A DNA stretch of 64,000 bases from Pseudobutyrivibrio sp. (GCA_024697025.1 JAILGH010000024.1:1-64000); one strand, 5' to 3'; positions 41,955 through 52,717 are shown, counted from the first letter of the stretch. The notes: a model not told the origin generated them from the sequence alone. Made by a program: numbers and translations.

Positions 41955-43862
41955 ATGAATATTTACACTCAAGTATGTGGGCTAGTTATTGTTGCTATGC
42001 TCATTTTTTTCTATAAACGACAGCCAACCATGGGGCTGAATTCCGAGCGTCGTTTCAAAGTTGTTTTGTTTGCCATCTTAGGTTGTGTGCTTTGTGATAT
42101 AGCATCTTGTTACTTCATTGTTAATGCAAGCAGATACACTCCATTTGTTGTTAATAGCATCAGTAAAGTCTATCTACTTTTTCTTCAAGTAGTTGCTTTT
42201 TCGACCTTGGCCTATGAACTGGCTGATATATTTGAATTCTATGGAAGTAAGCTCGAAAAAATGATAGCTATTTGCTATCAGGGAATCTGCATCATCGGCT
42301 TGGGCTTTACCCTATATCTTCCTATAGAAATATATTACGACGGGGATATTCTGTACACTTACGGTGCAGCGCCTGTTGCCACCTATTGCTTTGTTGGCTT
42401 TTATGTTTTTTCTATTTTACTTTCACTGCTTGTACTTAGACGCCACATTAAGCCAACAAGAGTTAAAGCCCTTTCGGCTTGGATGTGCATTTGGACCATT
42501 GCAGCTGGAATCCAGTTCGTGCATCCCCAGCATTTGATTGTCAGTTTTGCGTCATGCCTTGGTGCATTAATCATGTACTTTGAAATCGAGAATCCTCAAA
42601 GTGCTATTTCAAGAAAGACAGGACATTTTAGTTCCGGTGTTATCAGAGAGTACTTTGACAACTTGTACCAAAACAAAAAAAAGTTTTCTCTGATGATGAT
42701 TTCCTTTAGAAGTTCAACTAATGCTAACGGTGATACAAAGCTTTTGCGAAAAACATCAGAGCTTTTGTCAGAATTTCTTTTCTCAATTGATTCTGCAAAG
42801 GTGTTTGATACAGCGGAAGGTTACTTCCTATTAGTATTTGACAATATGGATTTTGTTGAAAGCACCAAGTTTAGGATTTCAACATACTTCCAATCAATAG
42901 AAAACAACCCAGATATTTCAAAGGCTATCACGTTACTTAGACCGTTTTATACAATCATTCCAAACGGCCATATTTCAAGTAGTGCCGACGAATTGCTTTT
43001 GCTTTTGGCCTCCTACTCTCCTAACAACCAAAAGGAGCTTTTAGGTGACGAGATTATTTTAGATGATTCTATCCTAAAGGATGTGCAGTTAGAAAAGCTT
43101 GCTGAAAATCATGTAATAGAAGCCATGGAAAATGACAGGATTGAGGTACACTACCAGCCTATTTATGATATAGCAACAGAAAAGTTTACCTCGGCCGAAG
43201 CCCTTGTTCGTATCAGAACTTCTGGCGGCAAGCTGCTTTATCCTGATACCTTTATTCCTATTGTTGAGGAAACTGGACGAATCATTCCTCTTTCCGATGC
43301 AATTTATCGCAAGACTTTGTCCTTTATGAAGTCCTATCATGTGGAGCGTCTCGGGGTAGAAAGAATCGAGTTGAACCTGTCTGTAAGACAGGGGGAACAT
43401 CCACTTTTTGTTAACCGATTCATGGGGATTTTGGAAGAGTTCAATATCAATCCAGATTTGCTTAACTTGGAAATCACAGAGACCAATTCCTTACACAGTA
43501 AGGAAAACCTCTTAGCTAATATGAAAAAACTTGAAGAATATGGCTTATCATTTTCGCTGGATGATTTTGGTTCTGGCAGTTCTAATCTTAACTACATGAT
43601 TGAGATGCCAGTTGGAATAGTAAAGCTTGATAGAGATTTGTCCGGAGCGTACTTTAAGAATGACAAGGCGCAGGCCATTGTAAAGGCAGTTATCGCCATG
43701 GCTCATTCAATGAATATCAAGCTGATTGCCGAGGGAATCGAAACCAAGGACGAGTTTGATACCATGAAAACTCTAGGTGTTGATTACATCCAGGGATTTT
43801 ATTTTTCAAGACCACTGCCTGAGCATGAGTTTTTGAAATTCATGCAGGAGCACAATCTCTAA
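41955..43862 (+). CDS. membrane EAL-domain cyclic-di-GMP phosphodiesterase with degenerate GGDEF
   Basis: 635 residues. Residues ~1-215 form about seven hydrophobic helices, a membrane sensor unit. A GGDEF-like domain (~225-370) lacks the active-site signature; the expected loop reads TAEGYFLLVF. The EAL domain (~385-630) keeps EALVRI, NLSVRQ, LEITET, LDDFGSGSSN, KLDRDL and IAEGIE, so phosphodiesterase activity is likely. GGGGC before the ATG. Possibly co-transcribed with the flavin-reductase-like gene 80 bp downstream. It probably lowers cyclic-di-GMP in response to an external signal. Confidence 0.9.
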   Translation: MNIYTQVCGLVIVAMLIFFYKRQPTMGLNSERRFKVVLFAILGCVLCDIASCYFIVNASRYTPFVVNSISKVYLLFLQVVAFSTLAYELADIFEFYGSKLEKMIAICYQGICIIGLGFTLYLPIEIYYDGDILYTYGAAPVATYCFVGFYVFSILLSLLVLRRHIKPTRVKALSAWMCIWTIAAGIQFVHPQHLIVSFASCLGALIMYFEIENPQSAISRKTGHFSSGVIREYFDNLYQNKKKFSLMMISFRSSTNANGDTKLLRKTSELLSEFLFSIDSAKVFDTAEGYFLLVFDNMDFVESTKFRISTYFQSIENNPDISKAITLLRPFYTIIPNGHISSSADELLLLLASYSPNNQKELLGDEIILDDSILKDVQLEKLAENHVIEAMENDRIEVHYQPIYDIATEKFTSAEALVRIRTSGGKLLYPDTFIPIVEETGRIIPLSDAIYRKTLSFMKSYHVERLGVERIELNLSVRQGEHPLFVNRFMGILEEFNINPDLLNLEITETNSLHSKENLLANMKKLEEYGLSFSLDDFGSGSSNLNYMIEMPVGIVKLDRDLSGAYFKNDKAQAIVKAVIAMAHSMNIKLIAEGIETKDEFDTMKTLGVDYIQGFYFSRPLPEHEFLKFMQEHNL

Positions 43863-43941
43863 GCACAATTTTAATTTGTAATTTTGGGAGAATAAGTTTT
43901 AGGTCATAAGCATTTTATCAACACAGAAAGTGAGGAAATCT

Positions 43942-44466
43942 ATGCATACCTTTCAACCTTACCCAATTAACATGTTAGAATGGAATCCAATTAGAAAACT
44001 TGCAGAGGAAGGAGTTGCTGTGGTGACCGAATCTGGCGGAAAGGTAAATGCCACCTCGTCTCACAACGGCGGTGTAGGTCATATCTGGGGCCGCAACGTG
44101 CTCTACGCTTTCTTGCGCAACACGCGCTACACCAAGGAGCTTTTGGATGAAAGTGAGTTTTTCTCTGCCTGCTTCTTTGATATGAATGATAAAAATAACG
44201 TCCAGCTTATGAAGGTTCTCGACCAGCTAAGCGGACGTAACGAAGATAAATTGGCTCAGTGCAAAGTGGACATCGGACATTTCCTCAACGTGCCATATAT
44301 TGACGACGCCAACTTTATTATCCTTTGCAGAAAGATTGCCTCTGTTCCTATGACAGAAAACACAATCTTAGATCCAAAGATTCTAAAGGATTACTACACC
44401 GACAGACACATGGATGATTTCCACACCATGTACATAGGTGAGATAATGGATATTAGAGCAAGATAA
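43942..44466 (+). CDS. flavin-reductase-like domain protein
   Basis: 174 residues from the ATG at 43942 (GAGGAAA before it). The sequence NATSSHNGGVGHIWGRNV and FFSACFFD follow the pattern of the flavin reductase-like (FMN-binding split barrel) family in anaerobes. Cytoplasmic, no signal. It probably binds FMN; the electron partner is unknown. Terminator at 44492-44522 shared with the convergent chemoreceptor. Confidence 0.75.
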   Translation: MHTFQPYPINMLEWNPIRKLAEEGVAVVTESGGKVNATSSHNGGVGHIWGRNVLYAFLRNTRYTKELLDESEFFSACFFDMNDKNNVQLMKVLDQLSGRNEDKLAQCKVDIGHFLNVPYIDDANFIILCRKIASVPMTENTILDPKILKDYYTDRHMDDFHTMYIGEIMDIRAR

Positions 44467-44491
44467 CTTTTCAACACCTCTTCTAAACGTA

Positions 44492-44522
44492 AAAAGCGGG
44501 TCTGGAAATCCAGACCCGTTTA
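44492..44522. terminator. bidirectional terminator
   Basis: CGGGTCTGGA pairs perfectly with TCCAGACCCG around AA; AAAAAG lies on one side and GTTTAATT on the other. Confidence 0.9.
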
Positions 44523-44532
44523 ATTATTCTAT

Positions 44533-46212
44533 CTAAAATCCTGCGGCCTTATCCTGCACATGGAAGAATGACATCTCTTCATCCAATTCCTTTGCTATAT
44601 CATTTAATCCGCTAGCCTTATCTGACAATACATTCATGGTCTCAGACAGTTCAAGCATTGATGCTTTTGTCTCTTCTGAGCTTGCAGCATTTTCCTGAGA
44701 AATAGATGAAAGCGAATTAATTGTATCAGATATACTGCCACTTGCCTTACCGGTCTTATTTACGTTATCAACGATTTCTCTTGTAAGAGAAATGGATTTG
44801 TTAATGTCATCTATAAGTGCATCAACCTGCTCTATTGTTCTGTGAATAGTGGTGCGCTGCTTGCCGATTGCCTCCTGCATGCTGCCCGCCTCTTCCATTG
44901 TCTTGCTTGAATCAGCAGAAAGGCCACGCATTGCTTCCTGAATATTTTGAGCAGCGTCTGCCGACTGGTCTGCAAGCTGACGGATTTCATCAGCAACAAC
45001 TGCAAATCCTTTTCCAGCTTCACCGGCTCTTGCAGCCTCTATGCTGGCATTTAAAGAAAGCAAATTAGTTTGAGCTGCAATGGCATCTATGATAGTAACC
45101 GCCTCACTGATTGTTGAAACAGCTGTGTTGGTATTTCCAATAAGCTCTACAATTCCATCAATGGCTTCAATACTCTCTCTTGTGGATGTACGAAGCTCTG
45201 AAAGCATCTCCTGACTTGCGGCAGAATTTTCCTGCATGGAATCAGAAAGCCCCTGCATAGTCTCGGCATTATTTGTAATCAAACTAACAGCATCATTAAT
45301 CTCATTAACATTTTCAACAGCCTCTTGAAGTGACTCAGCCTGGCTGGATGCTCCGGCTGCCACATGAGATACTGAATTCGTTACACTGTCAGCAGTCTCA
45401 GTAATCTTTCGAACTGTATCTGTTAAATATTCTGCAGAGCTGTCTACATTGTCAGAGGTAAGCCTTGCATTTCCGATAACGCCCCTAAGCTTCTCAGCCA
45501 TTTCAAATAATGAAGAGGACATCTCCCCTAACTCATCATTTCTGGCTTTTACCTTCTCACTTAAAGAAATAGCCAAATCGCCGTCAGCCATCCGCTTAAC
45601 AGCTGCAACATTTTCCGAAAGCGCCTTAACGACCTGCCATACATACAAAACAGCAATCACCGTAAATATTGCTACAAAAAGTGCTCCCATAGCTGCTGTT
45701 CTAAGCATTCGAATATTGATATACTCATCGATTTCAGACTTTAGCTGCCCTACAAAGGCCATGCCATAGACTTCACCTGAACTATCCTTTAGCGGCTCAT
45801 AAGCAACGTAGTAAGGCTCGCCATTAATAATAACGCCCTCAGCCTGAAAACTGTTATTGTTCTTAAGCACCGCCTCGATGACCGCTTCGCTTGCCTGAGT
45901 TCCAACTACTCCAGGAATACTTGAGCGCACTCGAGTATCGCCTTCGAAATAGGTGTAATCGTAACCTGTCTCATTTGACATGTCACTTTCCAATGTTTCT
46001 GTTACTGCTCCACTTTCAGGTGTTGCATAGTTCAAAACCATGGCATAAGACTTGCAAGCTGCCAATACACCTGTCTTAACCTCACCCTCAACACCGCGCC
46101 TTAGACTGACTACACCAATGATGGTTAAAATAATACCAACCAGTGCTAGCTGTAGCCAAACCAATACAGGCATAATAATCTTCAAAGAAATTCCTTTTTT
46201 CCGTTTACTCAT
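44533..46212 (-). CDS. methyl-accepting chemotaxis protein
   Basis: 559 residues from the ATG at 46212 (AAGGGGG upstream). N-terminal membrane helix (~10-35), an extracellular single Cache-type sensor (~40-170, with [16 protein letters not shown] before the second helix), membrane helix at ~178-200, HAMP at ~200-255, then a long signalling coiled coil. The hairpin tip that contacts CheA/CheW is intact: [20 protein letters not shown] and [12 protein letters not shown]. No CheR-binding pentapeptide. Implies a motile or chemotactic organism. The Cache fold suggests a small organic ligand. Confidence 0.95.
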   Translation of the reverse strand: MSKRKKGISLKIIMPVLVWLQLALVGIILTIIGVVSLRRGVEGEVKTGVLAACKSYAMVLNYATPESGAVTETLESDMSNETGYDYTYFEGDTRVRSSIPGVVGTQASEAVIEAVLKNNNSFQAEGVIINGEPYYVAYEPLKDSSGEVYGMAFVGQLKSEIDEYINIRMLRTAAMGALFVAIFTVIAVLYVWQVVKALSENVAAVKRMADGDLAISLSEKVKARNDELGEMSSSLFEMAEKLRGVIGNARLTSDNVDSSAEYLTDTVRKITETADSVTNSVSHVAAGASSQAESLQEAVENVNEINDAVSLITNNAETMQGLSDSMQENSAASQEMLSELRTSTRESIEAIDGIVELIGNTNTAVSTISEAVTIIDAIAAQTNLLSLNASIEAARAGEAGKGFAVVADEIRQLADQSADAAQNIQEAMRGLSADSSKTMEEAGSMQEAIGKQRTTIHRTIEQVDALIDDINKSISLTREIVDNVNKTGKASGSISDTINSLSSISQENAASSEETKASMLELSETMNVLSDKASGLNDIAKELDEEMSFFHVQDKAAGF

Positions 46213-46320
46213 TTTAACCCCCTTCAATCATTCCCCCCTATGAATTGATTGAACAGTAAACCTTTGCATCGCGAGTGAATCAATTTAGCCAATTATACCT
46301 CAAAAATAGGTTCAAAATGT

Positions 46321-46345
46321 GAAAAAGGACAGCCTGTGGCTGCCC
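46321..46345 (-). terminator. terminator of the rel-hisS gene group
   Basis: On the minus strand GGGCAGCC pairs with GGCTGTCC around ACA, followed by TTTTTCAC. Confidence 0.85.
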
Positions 46346-46383
46346 TAAAAAAATTTTATACCAGTTGCTTCCTAATCAAAAAT

Positions 46384-47643
46384 CTATCTATTGAAAAACT
46401 CTACGAATTCTTCGTATCCATCATTTGAAAGCTGTTCTTTCTGGAACTTTTTATTCTTGTTCATGCGGACAACAAGGACTGTCTGTCCATCTGCTCTTGC
46501 GGCCTTTGCCTGCGCCATTACCTCAGCAAGCTTTTCTGCGGGATAACCTTTTTCCACAAGATAAGCTACCTTCTTGCTAGCACCAGGAACCTTAAATCCT
46601 TGTTCCATAAGAAGAAGGATAATTCTCTCAAATCCAATTGAGAATCCGCAAGCTGGTGTGTTTTGACCAGTGAAGTTGCCAATCATCTTGTCGTAGCGTC
46701 CACCGCCACCGCAGCTTCCGCCAAACTCTGGGATAGCAATCTCAAAAATAGTGCCTGTGTAGTAGCTCATACCACGTACAAGTGTAGGATCAAATACTAA
46801 TTCAAACTGTGCTTCCTTGGTAGCATTAACTGCTGCTGCAATCTCGCGCATCCAGTCTGCAACCTCAACATCAAGATACTCTCCAAGCTTATCAAGAAGA
46901 ATATCCATACCTGCTGCAACATCCTTGACATCATTTAATGCCTCGAAAAGTCCAACATATTTATCGATAGACTCCTGTGGGTATCCTGCCTCAAGAAGCT
47001 CTGCAGAAACGCCCTCAAGACCAATCTTGTCCATCTTATCAAGAGTGATAAAGATTGAATCGTAATTATCCTCAGCAAATCCGGCATAAGCTGCCATTGC
47101 CTTTAAGATACGACGCTCGTTAATACGAATCTCGAAGTTTTTGAAACCGATGCGACCAAGTGTAGTTGTTGTTGCAAGAATAAGCTCGATTTCTGCAAGG
47201 TTACTTGGCTCACCAAGAATATCGATATCGCACTGAGTGAACTGTCTGTAACGACCACGCTGAGGTCTGTCTGCTCGCCAAACAGAACCAATCTGAAGTG
47301 CCTTAAATGGTGATGAAAGCTCATTAGCATGATTTGAATAAAAACGGCAAAGTGGTACTGTAAGATCGTATCTCATACCAAAATCAACAACCTGTTCCTC
47401 TGTTGTAGCCTCTGGGATATTGAGCTTCTCGCCTCTTTTCATAACCTTGAAAATAAGCTTTTCATTCTCTCCACCCTGCTTGTTGGAAAGGTTGCCGATA
47501 GACTCCATGGCTGGTGTCTCAATAGGTGTAAATCCAAATGAGCGATATGTATCCTTTATAATAGATGTAACATAGTCGCGAACTTCCATTTCATAAGGAA
47601 GTATATCCTTCATTCCGTTAACTGGTTTCTTGTTTAAAGCCAT
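46384..47643 (-). CDS. hisS: histidyl-tRNA synthetase
   Basis: 419 residues, full length for bacterial HisRS. Charges tRNA-His. Class II motif 2 is visible (WRADRPQRGRYRQFTQCD), the histidine-specific loop reads LVRGMSYYTGTIFEI, and motif 3 is GFSIGFERI. A C-terminal anticodon domain ends the protein. It overlaps hemZ by 10 bp. In Clostridia hisS commonly follows rel, an MBL hydrolase and hemZ, as here. Confidence 0.96.
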   Translation of the reverse strand: MALNKKPVNGMKDILPYEMEVRDYVTSIIKDTYRSFGFTPIETPAMESIGNLSNKQGGENEKLIFKVMKRGEKLNIPEATTEEQVVDFGMRYDLTVPLCRFYSNHANELSSPFKALQIGSVWRADRPQRGRYRQFTQCDIDILGEPSNLAEIELILATTTTLGRIGFKNFEIRINERRILKAMAAYAGFAEDNYDSIFITLDKMDKIGLEGVSAELLEAGYPQESIDKYVGLFEALNDVKDVAAGMDILLDKLGEYLDVEVADWMREIAAAVNATKEAQFELVFDPTLVRGMSYYTGTIFEIAIPEFGGSCGGGGRYDKMIGNFTGQNTPACGFSIGFERIILLLMEQGFKVPGASKKVAYLVEKGYPAEKLAEVMAQAKAARADGQTVLVVRMNKNKKFQKEQLSNDGYEEFVEFFNR

Positions 47644-49130
47644 TTCAAATCCTCTCTAAGTCTTTCACGTTTTCTATCTATCATTTCATCAATTCTGTCC
47701 ATGTAAAGCTGAACATCTTTGACATTCTCACATCGAGTAACTGTCTTGCCATGGTCTGCAACAAACTTGCAAGCACAGCCACAGCCAAGTGCCATTATAG
47801 TTTGTTTTTCTTCCATTATCAAGATATTATATAATCCTTCTGTTCCAGAAGTAGCATATCCTATGTTTTCAAGGTTAGCTGCCATGTTCTTTTGACGGTA
47901 TAAATAATAAGGACTCATGCCCATTTCCTTGGCTGCATCAAGACATATATCCATGTGCTTTTGAGAATTCTCAATCAGGTAATCCTCGTAAGCCTCCCTG
48001 TCATAATTTAATCTAGCAGAATGCTTTAGCGCCAAAGAATGCACCGTCAAATTGTCTGGAGCAAGCTTTTTAATTTCTGATAAGGTGTATTCAACATCCT
48101 CCAAAGTCTCCCCTGGAAGTCCCAAAATAAGGTCCATATTGATGTTGTTAAATCCAAGCTCTCTTGCCCAGCCAAATACTCTGTGAATATCCTCCACCTT
48201 GTGGAATCGGCCAATCAAATCCAGAGTCTTTTGGTTCATGGTCTGGGGATTGATGGAAATTCTTGAAACCGGATGCTTCTTCATCACCTGAAGCTTTTCG
48301 TAGGTGATAGAATCCGGGCGTCCTGCCTCCACTGTATATTCAAGAATAGAATTAGTGTCGAAATATTTGTCCACAAGTGTAAGCAATTTATCTAAATGCT
48401 CTGCATCAAGAGATGTAGGCGTGCCGCCTCCAATATAGATGGTAGTAAGGCTTTTATCCTTGCAAGCTTCGGCTGTAAATGCCATCTCCTTTTCAAGAGC
48501 GGCAAGATAATCGTCAAGCTTTTTAGTCCAAAGTCCAATCGGGTAAGAAGTAAATGAACAATAAAGGCAGGTGCTTGGGCAAAATGGAATGCCAATATAT
48601 ACCGAATATCCATTGTCATAATCAATCTTGGAAAGAAGCTTGTGCTCGTTGTGGGATACCTCGAGGCTAAGGTCAATTTTGGCCTGAGAGGTGAGATATG
48701 TCTCCTTCATATAGGAAGTAATCGCCTCATCGCTGGCACCTTCCTCTATCATTCCAAGAGAAATCTTGGTTGGTCGAATACCTGTAAGGGTGCCCCAAGG
48801 CAAATCCTTGCCAGTGCGTTCATGAAGGCTCTCGTAGATAGCCAACTTCAGACGATTCTTGGTGTCCGGTCTGTTGGAATAGTCGATGTCAATCTGTCTG
48901 CCATCTAGGGTAAGGACGTTGTCCGAATACTGCACATCCATGGTAAAAAGGATATCTTGCTCATCTGTGTTCTGCTGGTCTAAGTCTTGTCCGCCATCAC
49001 TTGTATCCTTAGATAGCTGCTTAAGTACATCCTCTGTGCCAATCTTTACTTCTTCCTTGGGATAAAAGGCCTTTACCAGAGAATATATATCATATTCAAA
49101 ATTATCTTCGTTTAACTTTACATATATCAT
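47634..49130 (-). CDS. hemZ: HemZ-type radical SAM coproporphyrinogen dehydrogenase-like protein
   Basis: 498 residues from the ATG at 49130, with GGAG 9 bp before it; an ATG at 49145 overlaps that site. The radical SAM cluster motif CPSTCLYCSF (CX3CX2C) sits at about 175, followed by IYIGGGTPTSL. The N-terminal ~160-residue domain is typical of HemZ rather than HemN. The family is annotated as oxygen-independent coproporphyrinogen III oxidase, though activity of HemZ itself is weakly established. Lies in the conserved rel-MBL-hemZ-hisS order. Confidence 0.88.
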   Translation of the reverse strand: MIYVKLNEDNFEYDIYSLVKAFYPKEEVKIGTEDVLKQLSKDTSDGGQDLDQQNTDEQDILFTMDVQYSDNVLTLDGRQIDIDYSNRPDTKNRLKLAIYESLHERTGKDLPWGTLTGIRPTKISLGMIEEGASDEAITSYMKETYLTSQAKIDLSLEVSHNEHKLLSKIDYDNGYSVYIGIPFCPSTCLYCSFTSYPIGLWTKKLDDYLAALEKEMAFTAEACKDKSLTTIYIGGGTPTSLDAEHLDKLLTLVDKYFDTNSILEYTVEAGRPDSITYEKLQVMKKHPVSRISINPQTMNQKTLDLIGRFHKVEDIHRVFGWARELGFNNINMDLILGLPGETLEDVEYTLSEIKKLAPDNLTVHSLALKHSARLNYDREAYEDYLIENSQKHMDICLDAAKEMGMSPYYLYRQKNMAANLENIGYATSGTEGLYNILIMEEKQTIMALGCGCACKFVADHGKTVTRCENVKDVQLYMDRIDEMIDRKRERLREDLKWL

Positions 49131-49219
49131 TTTAAAAATCTCCATTCACAGGGTAACCGAAAATCGTTTCATACAGTGTTTTCATAGATTTCTGAAATAA
49201 AACTGTACTTTCATAAATT

Positions 49220-49241
49220 AAGGTCAGGAAATCCTGACCTT
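49220..49241. other. perfect hairpin upstream of hemZ
   Basis: AAGGTCAGGA and TCCTGACCTT around AA, between the MBL gene stop and hemZ. No T-run on the minus strand, so it may be a processing or attenuating hairpin rather than a full terminator. Confidence 0.5.
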
Positions 49242-49262
49242 GCTGCTTAAAAACCTATGAAT

Positions 49263-49883
49263 CTAAAGATACATATTATATTTTCGCTCGTCGCCTATAG
49301 TTGTTGCACTTTCGTGGCCTGTATAGCAGATAGTATCATCTGGTAAATCCATAAGCTTGGTCTTGATACTATTAACAAGCTGTGACATTGAGCCGCCAGG
49401 GAAATCTGTGCGACCAACCGAACCACAAAATAGAGTGTCACCGGTGAACACTATGCCTTCCTTTTCAAAATAAAAGCAGCAGCCACCAGCTGTGTGACCT
49501 GGTGTAGCAAGGCATTTAAAATGCAAACCTGCTAAGTCTACCTCTTGGTCATCCTTCAAAAAAATATCAGCCTTATAAGCTGTTGGAACTGCAATCATTG
49601 TTGAAAGGTTAATCTCTGGGTCGGCAAGAGTCTCCCTTTCGCCCTCGTATGCATACACCTTGATGCCGTACTCTGCAGCAATCTCAGCTGCTGCACCTGC
49701 GTGATCAAAGTGCCCGTGTGTCAAAAGAATCGCTACTGGTGTAGCACCTGACTCCTCTACCCCTGCCTTGATACGCTTAGGAGATGAGCCTGGATCTATG
49801 ATAATTGATTGATTGGTTTCCTCGTTAATCGCCAGATAGCAGTTCATTGCGCAAACTGGCAACAATATGTGTTTAACTTTCAT
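49263..49883 (-). CDS. metallo-beta-lactamase-fold hydrolase (glyoxalase II-like)
   Basis: 206 residues. Metal ligands visible: THGHFDHAG (about 56-64), a further His in TPGHTAGG, Asp in FTGDTLF and a C-terminal His in YTGHES. The length and motif match the short YcbL-like glyoxalase II group, hydrolases of thioesters or related small molecules. It starts 1 bp after the rel stop, so it is translationally coupled with it. The substrate is not assignable. Confidence 0.92.
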   Translation of the reverse strand: MKVKHILLPVCAMNCYLAINEETNQSIIIDPGSSPKRIKAGVEESGATPVAILLTHGHFDHAGAAAEIAAEYGIKVYAYEGERETLADPEINLSTMIAVPTAYKADIFLKDDQEVDLAGLHFKCLATPGHTAGGCCFYFEKEGIVFTGDTLFCGSVGRTDFPGGSMSQLVNSIKTKLMDLPDDTICYTGHESATTIGDERKYNMYL

Positions 49884-49884
49884 T

Positions 49885-52188
49885 CTATCCTCTTGGTCTT
49901 TCTACGTCGATGATGGATTCAACCTGCTTAATCTTTTCAACCAAAGACTTAAGCTGCTCGCGGCTCTGAGTGCCAAACTTGATAGTAATGGTAGCCACGC
50001 CCTGCTTGCTAGTCTTGGAATGGATTGAATCAATATCTATCTCTCTTTCGGTAAATATTCTTGTAATATCAACCAAAAGTCCTGTACGGTTGTTGCCGTA
50101 AATATTGATTTCGGTGAGATATACACCGCCCTGTTTGCCTTCTTCCTGAGCATCCTGTGCCCACTCAGCCTCGATTAATCTCTCCTTCTCAAACTCAGGA
50201 AGATTAATCATGTTGATACAGTCAGTTCGGTGAATTGAAACACCTCTACCCCTTGTAACAAAGCCCACAATTTCATCGCCTGGCACTGGGTTGCAACACT
50301 TAGAAAAGCGCACAGATACATCATATAGACCGCTAACAGTAATACCGTTTTTAGACTTTGGTCTAATCTTCTCGGCGCTGCCTGAATGCTCTTCAAGAAC
50401 CTCCTCATCAGTAACCTTAACAGGATGATCCTTTTGCCAAGCAGTAAACATTCTATTGATAACGGCACCTTCCTTGATGGCACCCTGGCCAACTGCTGCA
50501 AGGGTATCCTCCCAGCTATGGAAGCCGTATTTATTCTTAACAAGCTCCTGGTATCTAGGCTTATTAATCTCGCCTAAATCCACGCCCTTTTGCTTTGCAG
50601 AGTTAATAAGCAATTCCTTGCCCTTAAGGATATTCTCATCCTTAGACTGGCTGCGGAACCACTGGTTAATCTTGTTCTTGGCCTGTGATGACTTGACAAT
50701 ATTGAGCCAGTCACGGCTAGGACCGTTAGTATTTTGAGAGGTGACGATTTCGATTCTGTCACCATTTTGAATAACATAATCAATAGGTACAAGCTTGCCG
50801 TTAACCTTGGCACCAATCATTCTGTTACCAACTGCAGAATGGATTGCGTAGGCAAAATCAATCGGTGTTGAACCATTAGGAAGATTCTTAACGTCTCCTG
50901 AAGGAGTAAAACAAAATACTGTATCAGAGAATAAATTAAGATCGGATTTTAATAATGAAGAAAACTCCTTGTTGTCGGAAATCTCCTGCTGCCACTCAAG
51001 AATCTCGCGGAGCCAAGAAAGCTTCTCCTCTTCGCCTACAACTGAAGAGCCCTCGCCGCTCTCCTTGTATTTCCAGTGAGCTGCGATACCGTATTCGCTG
51101 GTGCGGTGCATTTCGTATGTACGAATCTGAATCTCGAAAGGTGCACCGTTAGGTCCAATGACAGTGGTGTGCAAAGACTGATACATGTTTGGCTTTGGCA
51201 TAGCAATGTAATCCTTAAAACGACCTGGGATAGGTGTATACATCTCGTGGATTACGCCAAGTGCAGCGTAACAATCCTTGATAGAATCAACAATGATACG
51301 AACTGCAAACAAGTCATATATCTGGTCGATAGTCTTGTGCTGGTTGACCATCTTCTTGTAAATACTAAAGAAATGCTTTGCACGGCCATAGACTTCTGCA
51401 TCAATATCAGCAGCCTTTATGTGCTTAGAAACATCCTCAACCAAAGAGTTAATGTACTCAGTACGCTGGCTCTTTCTAAGGGCAATCTTTTCAACCAAAT
51501 CATAATATGCCTCTGGCTCAAGATACTTAAGAGATAAATCATCTAGCTCAATCTTGACCCTGCTAATACCTAGACGCTGAGCCAAAGGCGCGTAGATTTC
51601 CATGGTCTCTCTAGCCTTTTCCTTTTGCTTTTCAGGACGCATGTACTTGAGGGTACGCATATTGTGGAGTCTATCTGCAAGCTTGATAAGAATGACACGG
51701 ATATCCTTAGCCATGGCAAGGAACATCTTACGCAAGTTCTCAGCCTGTATCTCAACCTTGTCAGCATCATAATTTAACTGGCCCAACTTGGTAACGCCGT
51801 CTACAAGCTCTGCAACTTCTTCTGAGAATATCTCAGCAAGCTCCTCCTTAGTGTAAATGGTATCCTCCACAACATCGTGAAGAATTCCTGCCACAATTGT
51901 TTCCTTATCTAATTCTAAATCAGCAAGGATAATTGCCACACAAAGTGGATGAATAATATAAGGCTCACCAGACTTGCGTACCTGACCATCATGGGCCTGG
52001 GATGCAACTTGATAAGCCTTCTCAATCATTGATATATCAGTATTTGGATGGTATTTCTGAACACGCGAAATAAGCTCCTTGTAGAGCTCTTCCGGGTTGA
52101 CAAAGTCAGTAGTAGCGATGACACCGCGATTTTCACCAGAGATATTGCGTTCTAGCATTTCTAAATCTGTCTTGTCTCTTTCAGCCAC
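49885..52188 (-). CDS. rel: Rel bifunctional (p)ppGpp synthetase/hydrolase
   Basis: 767 residues, the usual length. The HD hydrolase domain (~50-200) has HDVVEDT; the synthetase domain is at ~245-370 (YQSLHTTVIGPNG, EIQIRT). TGS follows (FTPSGDVKNLPNGSTPIDFA) at ~405-465, and a C-terminal ACT domain ends the protein (VDITRIFTEREIDIDSIHS). Makes and degrades the stringent-response alarmone. First gene of the rel-MBL-hemZ-hisS cluster. Confidence 0.97.
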   Translation of the reverse strand: MAERDKTDLEMLERNISGENRGVIATTDFVNPEELYKELISRVQKYHPNTDISMIEKAYQVASQAHDGQVRKSGEPYIIHPLCVAIILADLELDKETIVAGILHDVVEDTIYTKEELAEIFSEEVAELVDGVTKLGQLNYDADKVEIQAENLRKMFLAMAKDIRVILIKLADRLHNMRTLKYMRPEKQKEKARETMEIYAPLAQRLGISRVKIELDDLSLKYLEPEAYYDLVEKIALRKSQRTEYINSLVEDVSKHIKAADIDAEVYGRAKHFFSIYKKMVNQHKTIDQIYDLFAVRIIVDSIKDCYAALGVIHEMYTPIPGRFKDYIAMPKPNMYQSLHTTVIGPNGAPFEIQIRTYEMHRTSEYGIAAHWKYKESGEGSSVVGEEEKLSWLREILEWQQEISDNKEFSSLLKSDLNLFSDTVFCFTPSGDVKNLPNGSTPIDFAYAIHSAVGNRMIGAKVNGKLVPIDYVIQNGDRIEIVTSQNTNGPSRDWLNIVKSSQAKNKINQWFRSQSKDENILKGKELLINSAKQKGVDLGEINKPRYQELVKNKYGFHSWEDTLAAVGQGAIKEGAVINRMFTAWQKDHPVKVTDEEVLEEHSGSAEKIRPKSKNGITVSGLYDVSVRFSKCCNPVPGDEIVGFVTRGRGVSIHRTDCINMINLPEFEKERLIEAEWAQDAQEEGKQGGVYLTEINIYGNNRTGLLVDITRIFTEREIDIDSIHSKTSKQGVATITIKFGTQSREQLKSLVEKIKQVESIIDVERPRG

Positions 52189-52279
52189 GATATCACCACC
52201 TTCCGAAAAAAATTTTTATTGAATATTATATAATTTCACATGGCAAAATGCAATAAACACAATAGCTAGATAATCATTT

Positions 52280-52717
52280 TTAGCTTGCCTTTGGTTCTCC
52301 ATATTCCCTAATCATAGATTCATAAGAAATCACCCACTGTTTGCCAAACTTACAGACATCTATACCAAGCAACAATTTGCCATATATAATAGCTCTTCTA
52401 AGGGTACTTTCATTTAATCCCCACATTTCTGTAGCATCTCTTAACGACATAAGTCCATCGAATGGTGAATCAATCTTTTTTCCATGTTCCCATAGCTCAT
52501 CGCAGGATAAGTCAAAATCATCGCTCCATACTATTCCGTATCCCCCAACATCGACCTTAGCTGATTTAAATAATTCGTCATTTTCAATGAGATTTTTAAA
52601 AACCTGATGTTCTTCTGCAAGAGCTGCAACATCATATATCTTTCTCTGGCCCTCAGTAAAATGTACACTCAGCCTACTATCTGGAAGAACCTGTATATCT
52701 TTTATTTTATGAAACAT
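52280..52717 (-). CDS. DUF2442 protein with helix-turn-helix
   Basis: 145 residues. The N-terminal ~75 residues match DUF2442 (LSVHFTEGQRKIYDV, GYGIVWSDDFDLSCDELW). The C-terminal part (~88-140) resembles a MerR-like/excisionase helix-turn-helix (SLRDATEMWGLNESTLRRAI). It follows the DUF4160 gene by 14 bp. DUF4160-DUF2442 pairs are recurrent in bacteria and are often called candidate toxin-antitoxin modules. The helix-turn-helix makes it the likely autorepressor or antitoxin. Confidence 0.8.
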   Translation of the reverse strand: MFHKIKDIQVLPDSRLSVHFTEGQRKIYDVAALAEEHQVFKNLIENDELFKSAKVDVGGYGIVWSDDFDLSCDELWEHGKKIDSPFDGLMSLRDATEMWGLNESTLRRAIIYGKLLLGIDVCKFGKQWVISYESMIREYGEPKAS